Notes: generated from the letters alone by a model not told the origin. Positions 42,395-52,184 are shown, numbered from the stretch's first letter. The stretch is 64,000 nt of DNA from an uncultured Flavobacteriales bacterium (GCA_946480815.1 CAMLLB010000015.1:16111-80110); one strand, 5' to 3'. A program made the numbers and translations.

Positions 42395-44122
42395 TTAAAA
42401 GCGGATCGTTACACCCACCATTGCCTGGAAGCCCTGAACCGGGTAATTATACCATCTTTTGTATCGTTGAGCAGCAACGTTATTTAGGTTGATGAACCCG
42501 GAAACACGCTTGTTGTAACGATATTCCAATCCGATATTAGCATCAGCCAGGAAGCCCAGTTTCAAACCAAATTGGTTGTTTTCTTCCAATACATCTTTTC
42601 CGGCAGCAAATACCTGAGCTCTTCTTCCACCTTCCAGGTTCGCATCAACAGTTAAAATAAACTTATCGTACAAGTTGTATGTTCCGCGTAAAATAACCTG
42701 GAATTGAGGCAGGTTCCATGCGAAGATGTTGTTCCTTGCGTTGTAAGAATAGTATCGTCCGATCACATCAATTTTCACCTTTTCTTTCAATTGGTAATAG
42801 ATCGACCCTTCCAGTTTGGTAATGTTCATCGTATCGTAGATCACATTGAAACGGTTTCTTCCCGAATAAACAGTATCCGTTACGAAGAGCGCTTTGCCTT
42901 TTACATGAGAAAAACTTGCAAATACATTGAATCCGATTCGTTTGGACAAGGTTCCTTTAATACCAACATAACCATCTGCAGCTTTGTGTTCATTCTGCAA
43001 AGAAACATTGGACAAGGTAAATTCATTTTCGTCTGTAATTCGTTTGAATGACTGCTGGGTCAAACCTCCTGTTACTCCCACATATGGGATCAGGATATCA
43101 TTGAACAACGAATATTTTACTTCGGCAATTGGGTACAGGTAAACTTTGTCTTTTGTTCCAAAGCTGGCAGTCAGATCAACTCCGATTTTGGCCTTTAACT
43201 TCCGATTTTTGGAATACGTGCTGATACTTGGTTTTAAACTGATGATCGTGTTTTTGTTTTCCAAACCGGAATTCAAAAATCCGGGCATTGTATCATTCAG
43301 TATTCCGTATTTATAAGAGTTGTGAAGAATATCCAGGTCCGCAGCAAAGATCTCGGTTCCCCATTTGTATTCTGCTCCTGTGCGGATTGCGAAGAAATTT
43401 TCGCGTGCATTCCAATCACTTAAAGAATCTGCTTTTGGTTTTTTATCGTTGAAATGACGGTATTCCATTCCCAGTTTCCAATTCAAACCTAAGCTGTCTT
43501 TTGCATGTGAATGAAAGCCGGCTTTCAACCCGAAGGTATTGAAGCGCTGTGCAATACTGTCTTTATCTGCGTCCTCATTCGGGAAACCATAAAAGTGAAG
43601 TCCCTGATTACGATAATAGGATTCTGCATCCCAGCTGTATTTCTTTTCGTTTACGCCCACGAACGCGCGAGCAGTTGTTCTGTCGAAATTTGCCGGAGCC
43701 ACATTCTGCATTTTTCCAAAAGAACTCAAATGCTGGATATTTCCACCATAATGCATTTTCCTGCTGCGGCCGTTGTTGTAATAAACTTCGGCAAGCGGCA
43801 TCAATAACGAACCAATCCCGATGCGCGCGTAACCGTTATACAGCTGCGGTAATTTTTGCTGCAGGTTGACCTTTGCAGGTTCAATTTTAGGGATCTCGAA
43901 AGTAGGTTCGTAGTTAATGGAAAGCAGAGGATAAGAAGTTGATGGAATCGGGAAAACCGTGTCCAGGATTTTTGGCTGGGAATTCAGACGACTGGCATTT
44001 TCAACTGTTCGTGTACCGGTAGCGCTAATGATTACATCGGTTCCTTCCTGCCCGAACACATGCGAAAATGATCCGATCAATACCGCACTTACAAGCGTTA
44101 ATATGTGTGTACTTCTCTTCAT
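42395..44122 (-). CDS. Outer-membrane beta-barrel protein paired with a TPR protein
   Basis: A 575-residue exported protein with a signal peptide (residues 1-24, SFSHVFGQ). From about residue 90 it consists of alternating amphipathic strands with Trp and Tyr at their ends (YRNQGLHFYGF, WKLGMEYRHF, IDVIGRYYSY), and it ends in FQAMVGVTIRF with terminal Phe, as in barrels that use the BAM machinery. It resembles the TonB-receptor barrel without a visible plug. The start overlaps the TPR gene stop codon by one base (TAATG), so the two are translationally coupled and probably work together. Confidence 0.75.
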   Translation of the reverse strand: MKRSTHILTLVSAVLIGSFSHVFGQEGTDVIISATGTRTVENASRLNSQPKILDTVFPIPSTSYPLLSINYEPTFEIPKIEPAKVNLQQKLPQLYNGYARIGIGSLLMPLAEVYYNNGRSRKMHYGGNIQHLSSFGKMQNVAPANFDRTTARAFVGVNEKKYSWDAESYYRNQGLHFYGFPNEDADKDSIAQRFNTFGLKAGFHSHAKDSLGLNWKLGMEYRHFNDKKPKADSLSDWNARENFFAIRTGAEYKWGTEIFAADLDILHNSYKYGILNDTMPGFLNSGLENKNTIISLKPSISTYSKNRKLKAKIGVDLTASFGTKDKVYLYPIAEVKYSLFNDILIPYVGVTGGLTQQSFKRITDENEFTLSNVSLQNEHKAADGYVGIKGTLSKRIGFNVFASFSHVKGKALFVTDTVYSGRNRFNVIYDTMNITKLEGSIYYQLKEKVKIDVIGRYYSYNARNNIFAWNLPQFQVILRGTYNLYDKFILTVDANLEGGRRAQVFAAGKDVLEENNQFGLKLGFLADANIGLEYRYNKRVSGFINLNNVAAQRYKRWYNYPVQGFQAMVGVTIRF

Positions 44123-47100
44123 TATTTCCCTGTTTTTTCATCCACTTCAATGACCGTAGGCTCGCTCGGATTCGTCAAAGTTTTTGGTTGTGTTTTCAAT
44201 TGCATAATCTCATCGTACAATTCGGCAGCTTCCTGCTGAATGCCATCATCTTTTACCGGATAGTGATCAATCACCGATTTGATCGTATTCTCTGCCTGGA
44301 ACAGGTCTTTTTTCTGAAGCAATACCTTCGTTTGCAGAATCAATCCTTTTGCAATCCAGTAATCATAACCCGGTTTCATCTTCAACAATTCCCTGATTAC
44401 GGTTTCCGTTTTAGTATAATCTGCCTGCTCAAATGCATTCAATGCAATCGTGTATTTGGATTCTGCAGCCCAAACAGTAGTCGTATTTTTGATTACATAG
44501 TCTAAAGACAATTGTGCTTCGGCATAACGTTTTTCTTTGGAAAGTGAAATTCCTTTGATGAATTCCGCTTCCAGTTTCAATTGGGTAGTTTGCTGAACAC
44601 CCAGTACTTTTTGGGCATATTCAACCGCATTGGCATAATTCTCCAACAGGAAATGACAGCGCATCAACCCGATTCGGGCATTGTTCAAAAATTCCGGGTT
44701 GGAACTGACTTCTTCCGTTCGTTTGTAATACGGAAGTGCGGCTTCTTTTTGAGTTCCATTAAAGAGGAATTTGGCCGTCCGGACCGAAGCCAGTTCCGTA
44801 TAATCGTCATTCGGACCGGCAAGTGTGATCTTGTAAATGTCAATCGCATCTGCTTCTCTCTTCAAACGGTACAAAGCATCTGCTTTTTGATTCATTGCAT
44901 CGCGGTAGAATTTACCGTTCGGGTATTTATTCAGATACTTGTCGAACTCAGTAATGGAAGCATTCCATTCTTCTTTTTCATAGAGGTCAAATCCCTGGCG
45001 GTAATACTCATCTTCCACCTGGGTTGCGATGGAATCAGCACAGCTGTATTTTCCAGCCAAACCTTCAATCTTGTTTAACAAGCGTTGTGCACGATAAACA
45101 GCTACAAGCGAACTTACTTCACGCTCACAGATGGTATCACTCACAGTGAATTCATTCAGGACTTTGGTATAATACGTTTCTGCCTGGTTGTAATTTGCAC
45201 GTTTGAAAGCAATATCACCCAGGTAATGGTAAGCATCTTTTACCATGTTGCTGGACGGATAATCGGAAATAATCTGCTTGTAATAACGTTCCGATTTATC
45301 CAGGTTTTCCTTTTCAAAATAAGCACGTGCAATATCCGCAATGGCGCGTTGCATGTACCGGGATTTAGGATAATTATTGATGAGGTCGGTTAAACTTTGA
45401 ATCCGTTCATCCTGCTTGTTCATGAAGTTGTATGTACGGGCCATGTAATACAATGCCTGGTCGTCGTATCCTGCTTTCAAATTATATGCCGCTTTGTAAT
45501 TATCAATTGCCGCCTGGTTAGTTGCGAAATCTGCGTTGATAACCCGGTAATATTCATCACCCAAACGCATGTAAGCATCTGCTTTTTTGTGAATATCCGT
45601 CAGGTTTGGCTGTTTTAAATATTCTCTGAAAGCGCTTTGAGTTTCAGGATAGTTTTTCAATGCCAGGTAAGCATATCCTTTGTTGTAGATGGCATCGTTT
45701 CGCAAGCCACTTAACTGGGAACCGGACATTCCCATGAATTGGGTGTATTTCTTAATTGCTTCAGAGTACTTTTTCAAATAAAACTCTGCATCTGCACTCC
45801 AATACATGGCCTTCGCACTGATCTCCGGACTGATCGGGTATTTATCTACCAATTCAAAAGCTGTTATTGCATTTGCGTATTCCGATTTCTGGAATAATTC
45901 CACTCCTCTGTTGAAAGCAATCAACTGGTAAGCAGATTTCAGTTTGATGTCCTTGTTGGTCAGCTGATCCAAAGATTCCAAAGCTTTCTGGTAATTCTTG
46001 GTAGAAGTATATACGTTTACCAGGTATTGATAAATAACCGGTTTTCGTTTTGAATCGGGGTATTTTTCAAGGTATAATTTGAATGCTTCAACGGCTTCAT
46101 CGTATGCATTCATGTCCAGCTTATAAGAAAGCAGGGCATAGTTGTACAAGGCATCTTCCTGGATCATTTTGTCCATATCCAGCTGACTGGCCGCTTCAAA
46201 GGCGGTTCTGGCGTAAACGAGCTCATTCAGGTTCGTGTAACATTCTCCTGCATGGTACAAGGCGATCTGTCCTAACACGTCTTTTTCGCGTGCTACACGG
46301 TCAAAGTACTTAACAGCTTTTGTGCAATTGGATGTGCGCGAATAAGCAAGCGCAAGTGCATAATCGTCGTCTCGCGTGGTGTTCGATTTCGAGTTGTATA
46401 ATTCCAGGTACGGAAGTGCCTCATCGTATTTCTCCAAATGGAAATAACTGTCCCCGATAATGTGGCTGATCTCCACTTGTTCGGCAGGTTTCAAACTGTC
46501 AACCTTACTTGGGGCAAAGTCAACGACTTCCTGATACTTGTGCTGGATGTAGTAGATCTGTGTAATGTAATACGGAACTACGCGATTGAAACGATTGTCG
46601 GTCAATAGTTTTTCAAACCCTTCCAAAGCTGTTTGGTACGAGCTGTCCAGATAACAAATATGAGAGTAATAGTAGAGGCTTGGTGCTCCGTACTGACTGC
46701 TTGAATCCTTTACTTCATAAAAAGCCAATTTGGATTCCGGGTATTGCTTTTCATCAAAGTAAGCATAACCCAATTTGAAGTAGTATTCTTCCTGGTTTTC
46801 TTTATCAACGGTCGATCTGCTTAGTTGTTTGAAGTATTCAATGGACTTTTTGTAATCCTTTTTTTGGTAGTAATACCGGCCGATCTGGAATAGAATATTG
46901 CTTCGATAAATGCTTTCCGGGTATTCCCTGTTGAATGTTTCAAGCAAATCAATAGCATCGTTATTGAAGAGCTCCAATGCGGAAAGACCTTCATAATACA
47001 AGGCTTTGATGTAGTATGAATCGTTTTTGGAACCCTTATAATCTGTAATAAATAAGCGAAATTCTTTGCGTGCTGCACTGTATTGTTCTTTCTCAAACAA

Positions 47101-47208
47101 ATCTTCTGCTTTGTAGAATCCACTCAGCGGAGAATGGTACTTCTCACTTGCCTGGGACCATGCCGAAGAGCTTGCAACAAGTAGAAAAAGGATAAAAATA
47201 AAACGCAT
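44122..47208 (-). CDS. Large periplasmic TPR protein
   Basis: A 1028-residue exported protein with a signal peptide (residues 1-19, SSAWSQ). It consists of about 20-25 tetratricopeptide repeats with YxKAL/YxxAI and YP(E/D/N)S motifs (for example DYKKSIEYFKQLSRS, RYMQRAIADIARAYFEK). The final 30 residues are Pro/Thr-rich. Such Bacteroidota proteins are usually scaffold or assembly factors and are often found next to a barrel protein as here. Coupling by the shared TAATG to the 575-residue barrel is strong evidence of joint function. Confidence 0.85.
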   Translation of the reverse strand: MRFIFILFLLVASSSAWSQASEKYHSPLSGFYKAEDLFEKEQYSAARKEFRLFITDYKGSKNDSYYIKALYYEGLSALELFNNDAIDLLETFNREYPESIYRSNILFQIGRYYYQKKDYKKSIEYFKQLSRSTVDKENQEEYYFKLGYAYFDEKQYPESKLAFYEVKDSSSQYGAPSLYYYSHICYLDSSYQTALEGFEKLLTDNRFNRVVPYYITQIYYIQHKYQEVVDFAPSKVDSLKPAEQVEISHIIGDSYFHLEKYDEALPYLELYNSKSNTTRDDDYALALAYSRTSNCTKAVKYFDRVAREKDVLGQIALYHAGECYTNLNELVYARTAFEAASQLDMDKMIQEDALYNYALLSYKLDMNAYDEAVEAFKLYLEKYPDSKRKPVIYQYLVNVYTSTKNYQKALESLDQLTNKDIKLKSAYQLIAFNRGVELFQKSEYANAITAFELVDKYPISPEISAKAMYWSADAEFYLKKYSEAIKKYTQFMGMSGSQLSGLRNDAIYNKGYAYLALKNYPETQSAFREYLKQPNLTDIHKKADAYMRLGDEYYRVINADFATNQAAIDNYKAAYNLKAGYDDQALYYMARTYNFMNKQDERIQSLTDLINNYPKSRYMQRAIADIARAYFEKENLDKSERYYKQIISDYPSSNMVKDAYHYLGDIAFKRANYNQAETYYTKVLNEFTVSDTICEREVSSLVAVYRAQRLLNKIEGLAGKYSCADSIATQVEDEYYRQGFDLYEKEEWNASITEFDKYLNKYPNGKFYRDAMNQKADALYRLKREADAIDIYKITLAGPNDDYTELASVRTAKFLFNGTQKEAALPYYKRTEEVSSNPEFLNNARIGLMRCHFLLENYANAVEYAQKVLGVQQTTQLKLEAEFIKGISLSKEKRYAEAQLSLDYVIKNTTTVWAAESKYTIALNAFEQADYTKTETVIRELLKMKPGYDYWIAKGLILQTKVLLQKKDLFQAENTIKSVIDHYPVKDDGIQQEAAELYDEIMQLKTQPKTLTNPSEPTVIEVDEKTGK

Positions 47209-47370
47209 TACAACTATTTTAAGATAGTAAAATTAAGTAGTACCCGAGGGAGAAAGGGCACGCGCGTTCAAAAGTTTTAAACGTATAACTGTTAAGAGAT
47301 AATCTTGTTACACCTGATTTTTACGAATTGGAATTGTGAAATTTACATTGATATATTGTTCCATAAAATG

Positions 47371-47409
47371 TTCAAATGTTTCAGCCAAGGCTGATTCAAA
47401 TGTTTGGCT
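47371..47409 (+). promoter_or_regulatory. Repeat and mutually exclusive hairpins before ftsE
   Basis: TTCAAATGTTT occurs twice (47371-47381 and 47395-47405), 24 nt apart. Between them TCAGCC (47381-47386) pairs with GGCTGA (47389-47394). AGCCAA (47383-47388) could pair instead with TTGGCT (47404-47409), which is followed by TTTT and would act as a terminator. The two structures exclude each other, as in attenuators. Confidence 0.35.
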
Positions 47410-47446
47410 TTTAGCATAAATGATATAATTCAATAAATTCAGAAAG

Positions 47447-48157
47447 GTGGAGAAAGTTATTCGCATTCAAAACGGAAGGATTGATCAGCTTGGTCAAACA
47501 GTCCTTGATAACATCAATTTCGAGGTGGAATCGGATGAATTGGTTTTTTTGATCGGGAAAACGGGTTCCGGGAAGAGTAGCTTGTTGAAAGTGCTCTATG
47601 GAGAATTGGAACTGAGCGACGGCTCCGGTTCTATGGTGGAATATGATCTGAAAAGACTTTCCAAGAGACAAATTCCAAATCTGCGCAGAAAATTGGGTGT
47701 GGTTTTCCAGGATTTCCAATTGCTTTCGGATCGTTCGATTAACGACAACCTGCGTTTTGTGATGAAGGCAACAGGCTGGAAAGACAAACGCGAAATGGAC
47801 CAGCGGATCCGTACTGTTTTATCAATGGTGGGGCTGGAAGGGAAGGAGCATATTCAGCCACACAGACTTTCCGGAGGTGAGCAGCAACGTGTTGCTATTG
47901 CCCGCGCTTTGATCAATCACCCGAAAGTAATTATTGCAGATGAACCTACCGGAAACCTGGATCCGGAAACCTCTACGGAAATTATGCATCTGATCGTTGC
48001 TGTTGCAAAAGAAGAAAAGGCGGCCGTAATTATGGCCACCCACGACATGTCGCTGATCGAGAAATTTCCGGGAAAAGTGTATAAAGTGGAAAACCGGGAA
48101 CTGAAGGCATTGGATACCATGCACCGTTTCGATCCGTTCCAGCCTTTGTTTGATTAA
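47447..48157 (+). CDS. ftsE: Cell-division ABC ATPase FtsE
   Basis: A 236-residue ATP-binding protein with Walker A GKTGSGKSS (about 38), Q-loop FQDFQLL, signature LSGGEQQRVAIARAL, Walker B VIIADEPTGNLD and the switch ATHD. RLSKRQIPNLRRKLGVVFQD is typical of FtsE, which with FtsX activates peptidoglycan hydrolases at the septum. The start is a GTG at 47447. FtsX is not adjacent, which is common in Bacteroidota. Confidence 0.88.
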   Translation: MEKVIRIQNGRIDQLGQTVLDNINFEVESDELVFLIGKTGSGKSSLLKVLYGELELSDGSGSMVEYDLKRLSKRQIPNLRRKLGVVFQDFQLLSDRSINDNLRFVMKATGWKDKREMDQRIRTVLSMVGLEGKEHIQPHRLSGGEQQRVAIARALINHPKVIIADEPTGNLDPETSTEIMHLIVAVAKEEKAAVIMATHDMSLIEKFPGKVYKVENRELKALDTMHRFDPFQPLFD

Positions 48158-48179
48158 TACTAAAGCCGGCAGAACAGCG

Positions 48180-49928
48180 CTATTTTTTCTCCAATTTCAA
48201 TAAGGAGTTTTCTCCGTTTTCAAATCCAACCTTCAGAAAGTAAAAACCGGTTGTTAATGATGTATTAGGCAACAGGAGTTTATTCCCCATTTCCATCTGT
48301 AGGTAGCTCTCGGAATAAACCAATCTGCCAAAGGCATCTGTTAATTCAAGTTGAATTTGTTGGTTTTCCCAATTTCCTGAAATCTCCCAATGTGTTGAAG
48401 CCGGGTTTGGAAATGCGACCAATTGCAATTCATCGAAAACATCGTTTACAGATGCTGTTGAATCAATGACCAAAAAGGATCCCATCATCCCGTCATCTTC
48501 ATGATGAAGCAAATGACAATGATACATATATGGAACCATTTCATCTGAAAACGTGGTGAATTTAGTAATGAATTTTACACTGTCTCCGGGCATTACCAGT
48601 ACAACATCTTTCCAGCCTTGTTCCGTGATTGGCGGGGTAGTCCCGTTTTTCTCAATGATATTGAACTGAATGTCGTGAATATGGAACGGATGCGCAATCA
48701 GGGTATTGTTCTTCAGTGTCCAGATCTCTGTTGAATTTAATGGAACGGTGATATTTACGGAATCCATATGAAAAGTCGTGTTGTTGATCCCGAAAGGACC
48801 TTCTGCACGATTCGGAACATCACCTGGCACCAGTGTAATGGTATCAAACACAAGCGTTCGGTTAACCGTTGCGTCAGCTTCATTGAATGGTACATACGGA
48901 ACCAATGTGGCAGGAATGGTGGTAACAGGACTTGCTGTTTGAGCACCAACCGCGAATTCAACCAGGTTGAAATCGGCTCCGTTCAGGAAATTGTCCATGT
49001 ACATATCCATGGTGTCTGCGCCGGAACCAACGGAAGGTGAACCGAAAATTCCATCCGGCATTTCAGAACCGTAACTCATTAAGTTGACCGTTTGTCCGTT
49101 CATTCCGGATAAATCAACCAGGATCTCAGATCGTTCACCCGGTGCAATAAGTAAACGCGTAAGTGCATTTGGAGTTGCAACCAAACCACCGTCAGTGGCA
49201 ATCTGATAAAAGGTCATATTATTCGAAAAACCGAAATAAAATGAGCGCATACTGCTTCCGTTCAATAAGCGAAGTCGAACTACCTGGGCAGGCAAATCTG
49301 TACTTGCATGAAGTGTCCCATTCACGAAAACAGCCGTATCCATGTGATCAGCAATGGCGATTTGGTTCAAAACATCAAATGCCTTGGTTTGAACAATCAA
49401 TGGAATGTCATCGACTCCGTAAGTCTGAGGCAGGCCTAAAGCAAGTTCTGCCGGATCATGAATGATGAACAAACCTGACAACCCTTTTCCAACATGCAAT
49501 TCTGTTTTTCCTTCACCATGCGGGTGATACCAAAATGTCCCTGCATTATTCAGGATTTCGAATGCCGGGCTCCAGGTGGAACCTGCAGCGATTGACTGAT
49601 GAGGTCCACCGTCATTTTCCGGCGCAACATGTAAACCGTGCCAGTGCATGGTTGTCGCAACGTTCAAATTATTCAGGACGTTCAAAGTCACAAAATCGCC
49701 TTTGTTTACCACAATTGTAGGTGAAAGGAATGAACCGTTGATACCGTATGTCGGGGTTGGATTTCCAGGATAGAGTGGTGTTGTTCCGGATTGAACAGTT
49801 AGATTAAAGGTAGTTCCTGTCAATACAGGTGGAATATAAAGCGGATTTTGAGCAAACAAATTCCCTGTAACACAAAGCAGGATGAATACATAAAAATGTT
49901 TGCGTACAACTAGTTTATTGGGTACCAT
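48180..49928 (-). CDS. T9SS-secreted multicopper oxidase
   Basis: A 582-residue exported enzyme of the laccase/CotA-CueO type. A signal peptide (LLCVTGNLFAQ) is followed by three cupredoxin domains. Copper ligands: His95 and His97 in MHWHGLH, His135 and His137 in YHPHGEG, then HPFHIHDIQF and MYHCHLLHHEDDGMM at the third domain, with the type 1 Cys in YHCH. The tail (AFPNPASTHWEISG to ENSLLKLEKK) is a T9SS sorting domain, placing it on the cell surface or outside. Its start overlaps the previous gene by 19 nt. It probably oxidises Cu(I) or phenols; surface Cu(I) oxidation fits the island. Confidence 0.9.
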   Translation of the reverse strand: MVPNKLVVRKHFYVFILLCVTGNLFAQNPLYIPPVLTGTTFNLTVQSGTTPLYPGNPTPTYGINGSFLSPTIVVNKGDFVTLNVLNNLNVATTMHWHGLHVAPENDGGPHQSIAAGSTWSPAFEILNNAGTFWYHPHGEGKTELHVGKGLSGLFIIHDPAELALGLPQTYGVDDIPLIVQTKAFDVLNQIAIADHMDTAVFVNGTLHASTDLPAQVVRLRLLNGSSMRSFYFGFSNNMTFYQIATDGGLVATPNALTRLLIAPGERSEILVDLSGMNGQTVNLMSYGSEMPDGIFGSPSVGSGADTMDMYMDNFLNGADFNLVEFAVGAQTASPVTTIPATLVPYVPFNEADATVNRTLVFDTITLVPGDVPNRAEGPFGINNTTFHMDSVNITVPLNSTEIWTLKNNTLIAHPFHIHDIQFNIIEKNGTTPPITEQGWKDVVLVMPGDSVKFITKFTTFSDEMVPYMYHCHLLHHEDDGMMGSFLVIDSTASVNDVFDELQLVAFPNPASTHWEISGNWENQQIQLELTDAFGRLVYSESYLQMEMGNKLLLPNTSLTTGFYFLKVGFENGENSLLKLEKK

Positions 49929-50614
49929 ATTTTTTGACGAATAACTGTGTTTGTCCCACTAAGGACAATATAATAAAACGAAGGAGAAAGATTCGGGATT
50001 TCCGTAGGTGCTGTTTTAGAAACACCTGATGAAAAGACTTCTTTCCCGTTTAAATCGAATAAAGTTAGGTTGGAGAACCGCATTCCCTGATCAGTAAGTT
50101 GAAAACGGTTTCCGGTTAAGGTGTAAGCCGGTACCGGAGAACCTGCTTCATTAAGTGTTGCTGTCGAAGTTGCATGAATAATCCAGGTAAGTGTATCTAC
50201 CTGGGCGGGTGAATGAATTTCGTAAATGGTGTACCGGATTATTCCCGTTCCCGGATTGTTGTTAGGGTAACAATGAATCAGCATCAATCCGTCGTCTCCC
50301 GGAAGGACCGGCAATGTTGTTGAGCTATCCAATAACGCAGGATAACAAGTGGCATTGTCACAAATTTGAGCAGTCCAGTCATTCGGCATGTTTACAGCAA
50401 ATTTTTTCCAGACAAACTGTAAAGTATCGGTGTTCGGGTGAACCTGGGTAATGTTCATCGTCACCGGGCTATTGACAGTAGTAGTTGCGATCAGGGTATC
50501 ATTGGGTGCGTGCCAATAAGATTGGGTAAACGCAACGGGGGTGGCTGCACAAAAAAGTACAACCACCCGAACCAATTGCCAATAGATTTTATGTGAAAAA
50601 TTAGCGGGTAACAT
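49910..50614 (-). CDS. T9SS-secreted protein, copper operon
   Basis: A 234-residue exported protein with a signal peptide (residues 1-30, ATPVAFTQ). Residues about 40-155 look like a cupredoxin or immunoglobulin-like beta sandwich (FVWKKFAVNMPNDWTAQICDNATCYPALL), with Cys in CDNATC and HCYP. The tail from about 160 is a T9SS sorting domain. It overlaps its neighbours on both sides (14 nt upstream, 19 nt downstream), so it is tied to the multicopper oxidase. Possible copper-site partner; no name can be given. Confidence 0.75.
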   Translation of the reverse strand: MLPANFSHKIYWQLVRVVVLFCAATPVAFTQSYWHAPNDTLIATTTVNSPVTMNITQVHPNTDTLQFVWKKFAVNMPNDWTAQICDNATCYPALLDSSTTLPVLPGDDGLMLIHCYPNNNPGTGIIRYTIYEIHSPAQVDTLTWIIHATSTATLNEAGSPVPAYTLTGNRFQLTDQGMRFSNLTLFDLNGKEVFSSGVSKTAPTEIPNLSPSFYYIVLSGTNTVIRQKIWYPIN

Positions 50615-51386
50615 GAATCTTTTCAGTAATCAGCTTACCGTCCATTTGAAGACTCAATAAGTATGAACCTACAGGAAGTTTAGATACATCGATTTGTTTC
50701 TGAAACGATCCCTTAGCGAGTTTTTCATGTTCAAAAGTCATAACCGTTTTCCCGGAAAGATCTGTCAATTGCATGCTCATTTCAGCACCTTGTAAAGCTT
50801 CAAAATTCACAGTTATGATGTCTGATGCCGGATTTGGGTATGCAGTTAATTTTTGAATGGAGTTTTGCTCCAACCCTGCTGTCATATTGGTCAGGATCAG
50901 ATCACGCATCGTAGTTGTATCCGATGTGGTAAAATTCTGAGTTGTAAATAACACATCGTGATTATCTCCACCAAGTAAAACAACAGTCGGCATACCGAAT
51001 CCACCGTAATATGCAACCTGAACTGCTCCGCTATCCATTGGTGCGAAAAGCCCAAGATTGTTATTCATTACCCAACCTGAAGAGTATGCACAGGTTGTAC
51101 TGTTCTGATAAGGGAATGCATATGCTTTTACCAAACCGGGATGCGTTGCGTTGATGTTATTCGCCATTGTTTGCATTTTTGATGCTACCGGCGGACAAGA
51201 ACCACAATTCGGCATATAAAAAATAAGCATGACTGCTTTTCCCGCGTCTAAATCAGCAAAAAGGTCAACGTTGTTTCCGTTACAATCCTGTCCTGAAAAA
51301 TTCATTGCTGTTGTTTGGCTGTTGCCAATGAATGTCAGCACAGTAAACGCAACTGTTGCCAGACTTTTTAAAAGTGTAGTTTTCAT
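50601..51386 (-). CDS. T9SS-secreted thioredoxin-like protein
   Basis: A 261-residue exported protein. The signal peptide (FIGNSQ) is followed by a redoxin-type domain at about 25-155: MLIFYMPNCGSCPPVASKMQ carries a CxxC site (CGSC), and FGMPTVVLL gives the cis-Pro loop. The tail from YPNPASDIITVNF is a T9SS sorting domain. The family includes Omp28/TlpA-like thiol oxidoreductases. It overlaps the next gene by 14 nt and may act on disulfides of the secreted copper proteins or deliver copper (Sco-like use is possible but not shown). Confidence 0.82.
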   Translation of the reverse strand: MKTTLLKSLATVAFTVLTFIGNSQTTAMNFSGQDCNGNNVDLFADLDAGKAVMLIFYMPNCGSCPPVASKMQTMANNINATHPGLVKAYAFPYQNSTTCAYSSGWVMNNNLGLFAPMDSGAVQVAYYGGFGMPTVVLLGGDNHDVLFTTQNFTTSDTTTMRDLILTNMTAGLEQNSIQKLTAYPNPASDIITVNFEALQGAEMSMQLTDLSGKTVMTFEHEKLAKGSFQKQIDVSKLPVGSYLLSLQMDGKLITEKIHVTR

Positions 51387-51390
51387 AATA

Positions 51391-51588
51391 TTAGTTTTTA
51401 TTTGATTTAATGCCCTCCAATTCCATACTGCACACGGGACAAGTTCCCGGTTTATCGTAGGTTTTTGAACTCTCGCATTTCATGGGGCACTGATAGGCAC
51501 TGTAGCTTTCATCCTTTGTGGAATTACAGGAAGTAAAAAGCGACGTTGCTGCCAAAGCGAATGATAGTACTAATGTTATTTTTCGCAT
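51391..51588 (-). CDS. Heavy-metal-binding domain lipoprotein
   Basis: A 65-residue lipoprotein, the first gene of the minus-strand copper operon. A signal ending at FTSC (Cys20) is followed by YQCPMKCESSKTYDKPG and TCPVCSMELEG. The CPMxC...CPxCxMxL pattern is the heavy-metal-binding domain seen beside copper efflux proteins. It probably binds copper in the periplasm or outer membrane. The redoxin gene starts 4 nt after its stop codon. Confidence 0.85.
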   Translation of the reverse strand: MRKITLVLSFALAATSLFTSCNSTKDESYSAYQCPMKCESSKTYDKPGTCPVCSMELEGIKSNKN

Positions 51589-51653
51589 GTTTATTCAATA
51601 TTTGATTATTAATTGAGAAAAAATCAGGCATAGCCCGATGAGTGATTCTCAAA

Positions 51654-52094
51654 TCATATAATGAATACACAGTGTTTTAAATAAGTCGGAATCCTTAATT
51701 CCGGAGGAGGTGCATTAACTGAGGGTTTTATATTCTTTGGTACATAGACTTCATCCTTCTGCTCAAAAACGAATGTTTTCTGAGGTTCTGCAGGAAGTGC
51801 AGCTGCAAAGAACAGAACTGCCGAAGATGTTTGATGGTCTACACTGCTCTTTTTAAAGCAAAGCTGAACATCTTCACAACATCCTTTTTTCATCGGTTTA
51901 CCCGCGCAACAGGATTTGTGTGAGCTAAAACCTACCACTGAAATATGTTGGATCTTACCTCCGCAATAATGGATATTAGCCGTCAGCCTGACACTTATCA
52001 GGAAATAAAATACTGCAAGGCTATATACCAGGATTGTCTTCACGATGCTAAATATAAGCTGTTTATGCAATAACAGAAAAATAACGGAATTCAA
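51654..52094 (-). CDS. HYC_CC_PP family protein
   Basis: A 146-residue exported or membrane-anchored protein. The motifs that name the family are all present: IHYCGGKI, then CCAGKP and GCCED, and APPPEL near the end. These small Cys-rich proteins are found beside metal-resistance genes in Bacteroidota, but no function is known. The ATG at 52094 is one option; a GTG at 52040 gives a neater signal (KTILVYSLAVFYF) and sits 5 nt after TATATTTA, a near -7 box. It is divergent from a second member of the family. Confidence 0.75.
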   Translation of the reverse strand: MNSVIFLLLHKQLIFSIVKTILVYSLAVFYFLISVRLTANIHYCGGKIQHISVVGFSSHKSCCAGKPMKKGCCEDVQLCFKKSSVDHQTSSAVLFFAAALPAEPQKTFVFEQKDEVYVPKNIKPSVNAPPPELRIPTYLKHCVFII

Positions 52095-52153
52095 AAAGAA
52101 TCTTAATTATGGGAAAGCTAAAAGACAGTTTTTTAACTTTAAGTTCAAAAAAG

Positions 52154-52184
52154 TTGTGTTTGGATGTCTCACAACTTACATTTG
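52154..52184 (+). promoter_or_regulatory. Promoter of the plus-strand HYC_CC_PP gene
   Basis: TTG (52154-52156), then 20 nt, then TACATTTG (52177-52184), close to the Bacteroidota consensus. The ATG at 52202 is 17 nt downstream, which supports that start over the ATG at 52109. Confidence 0.7.

Noticed and set aside
48755..49465. Several frames within the multicopper oxidase gene
   Set aside because: They are on other frames of a gene with complete copper motifs and signal peptide.
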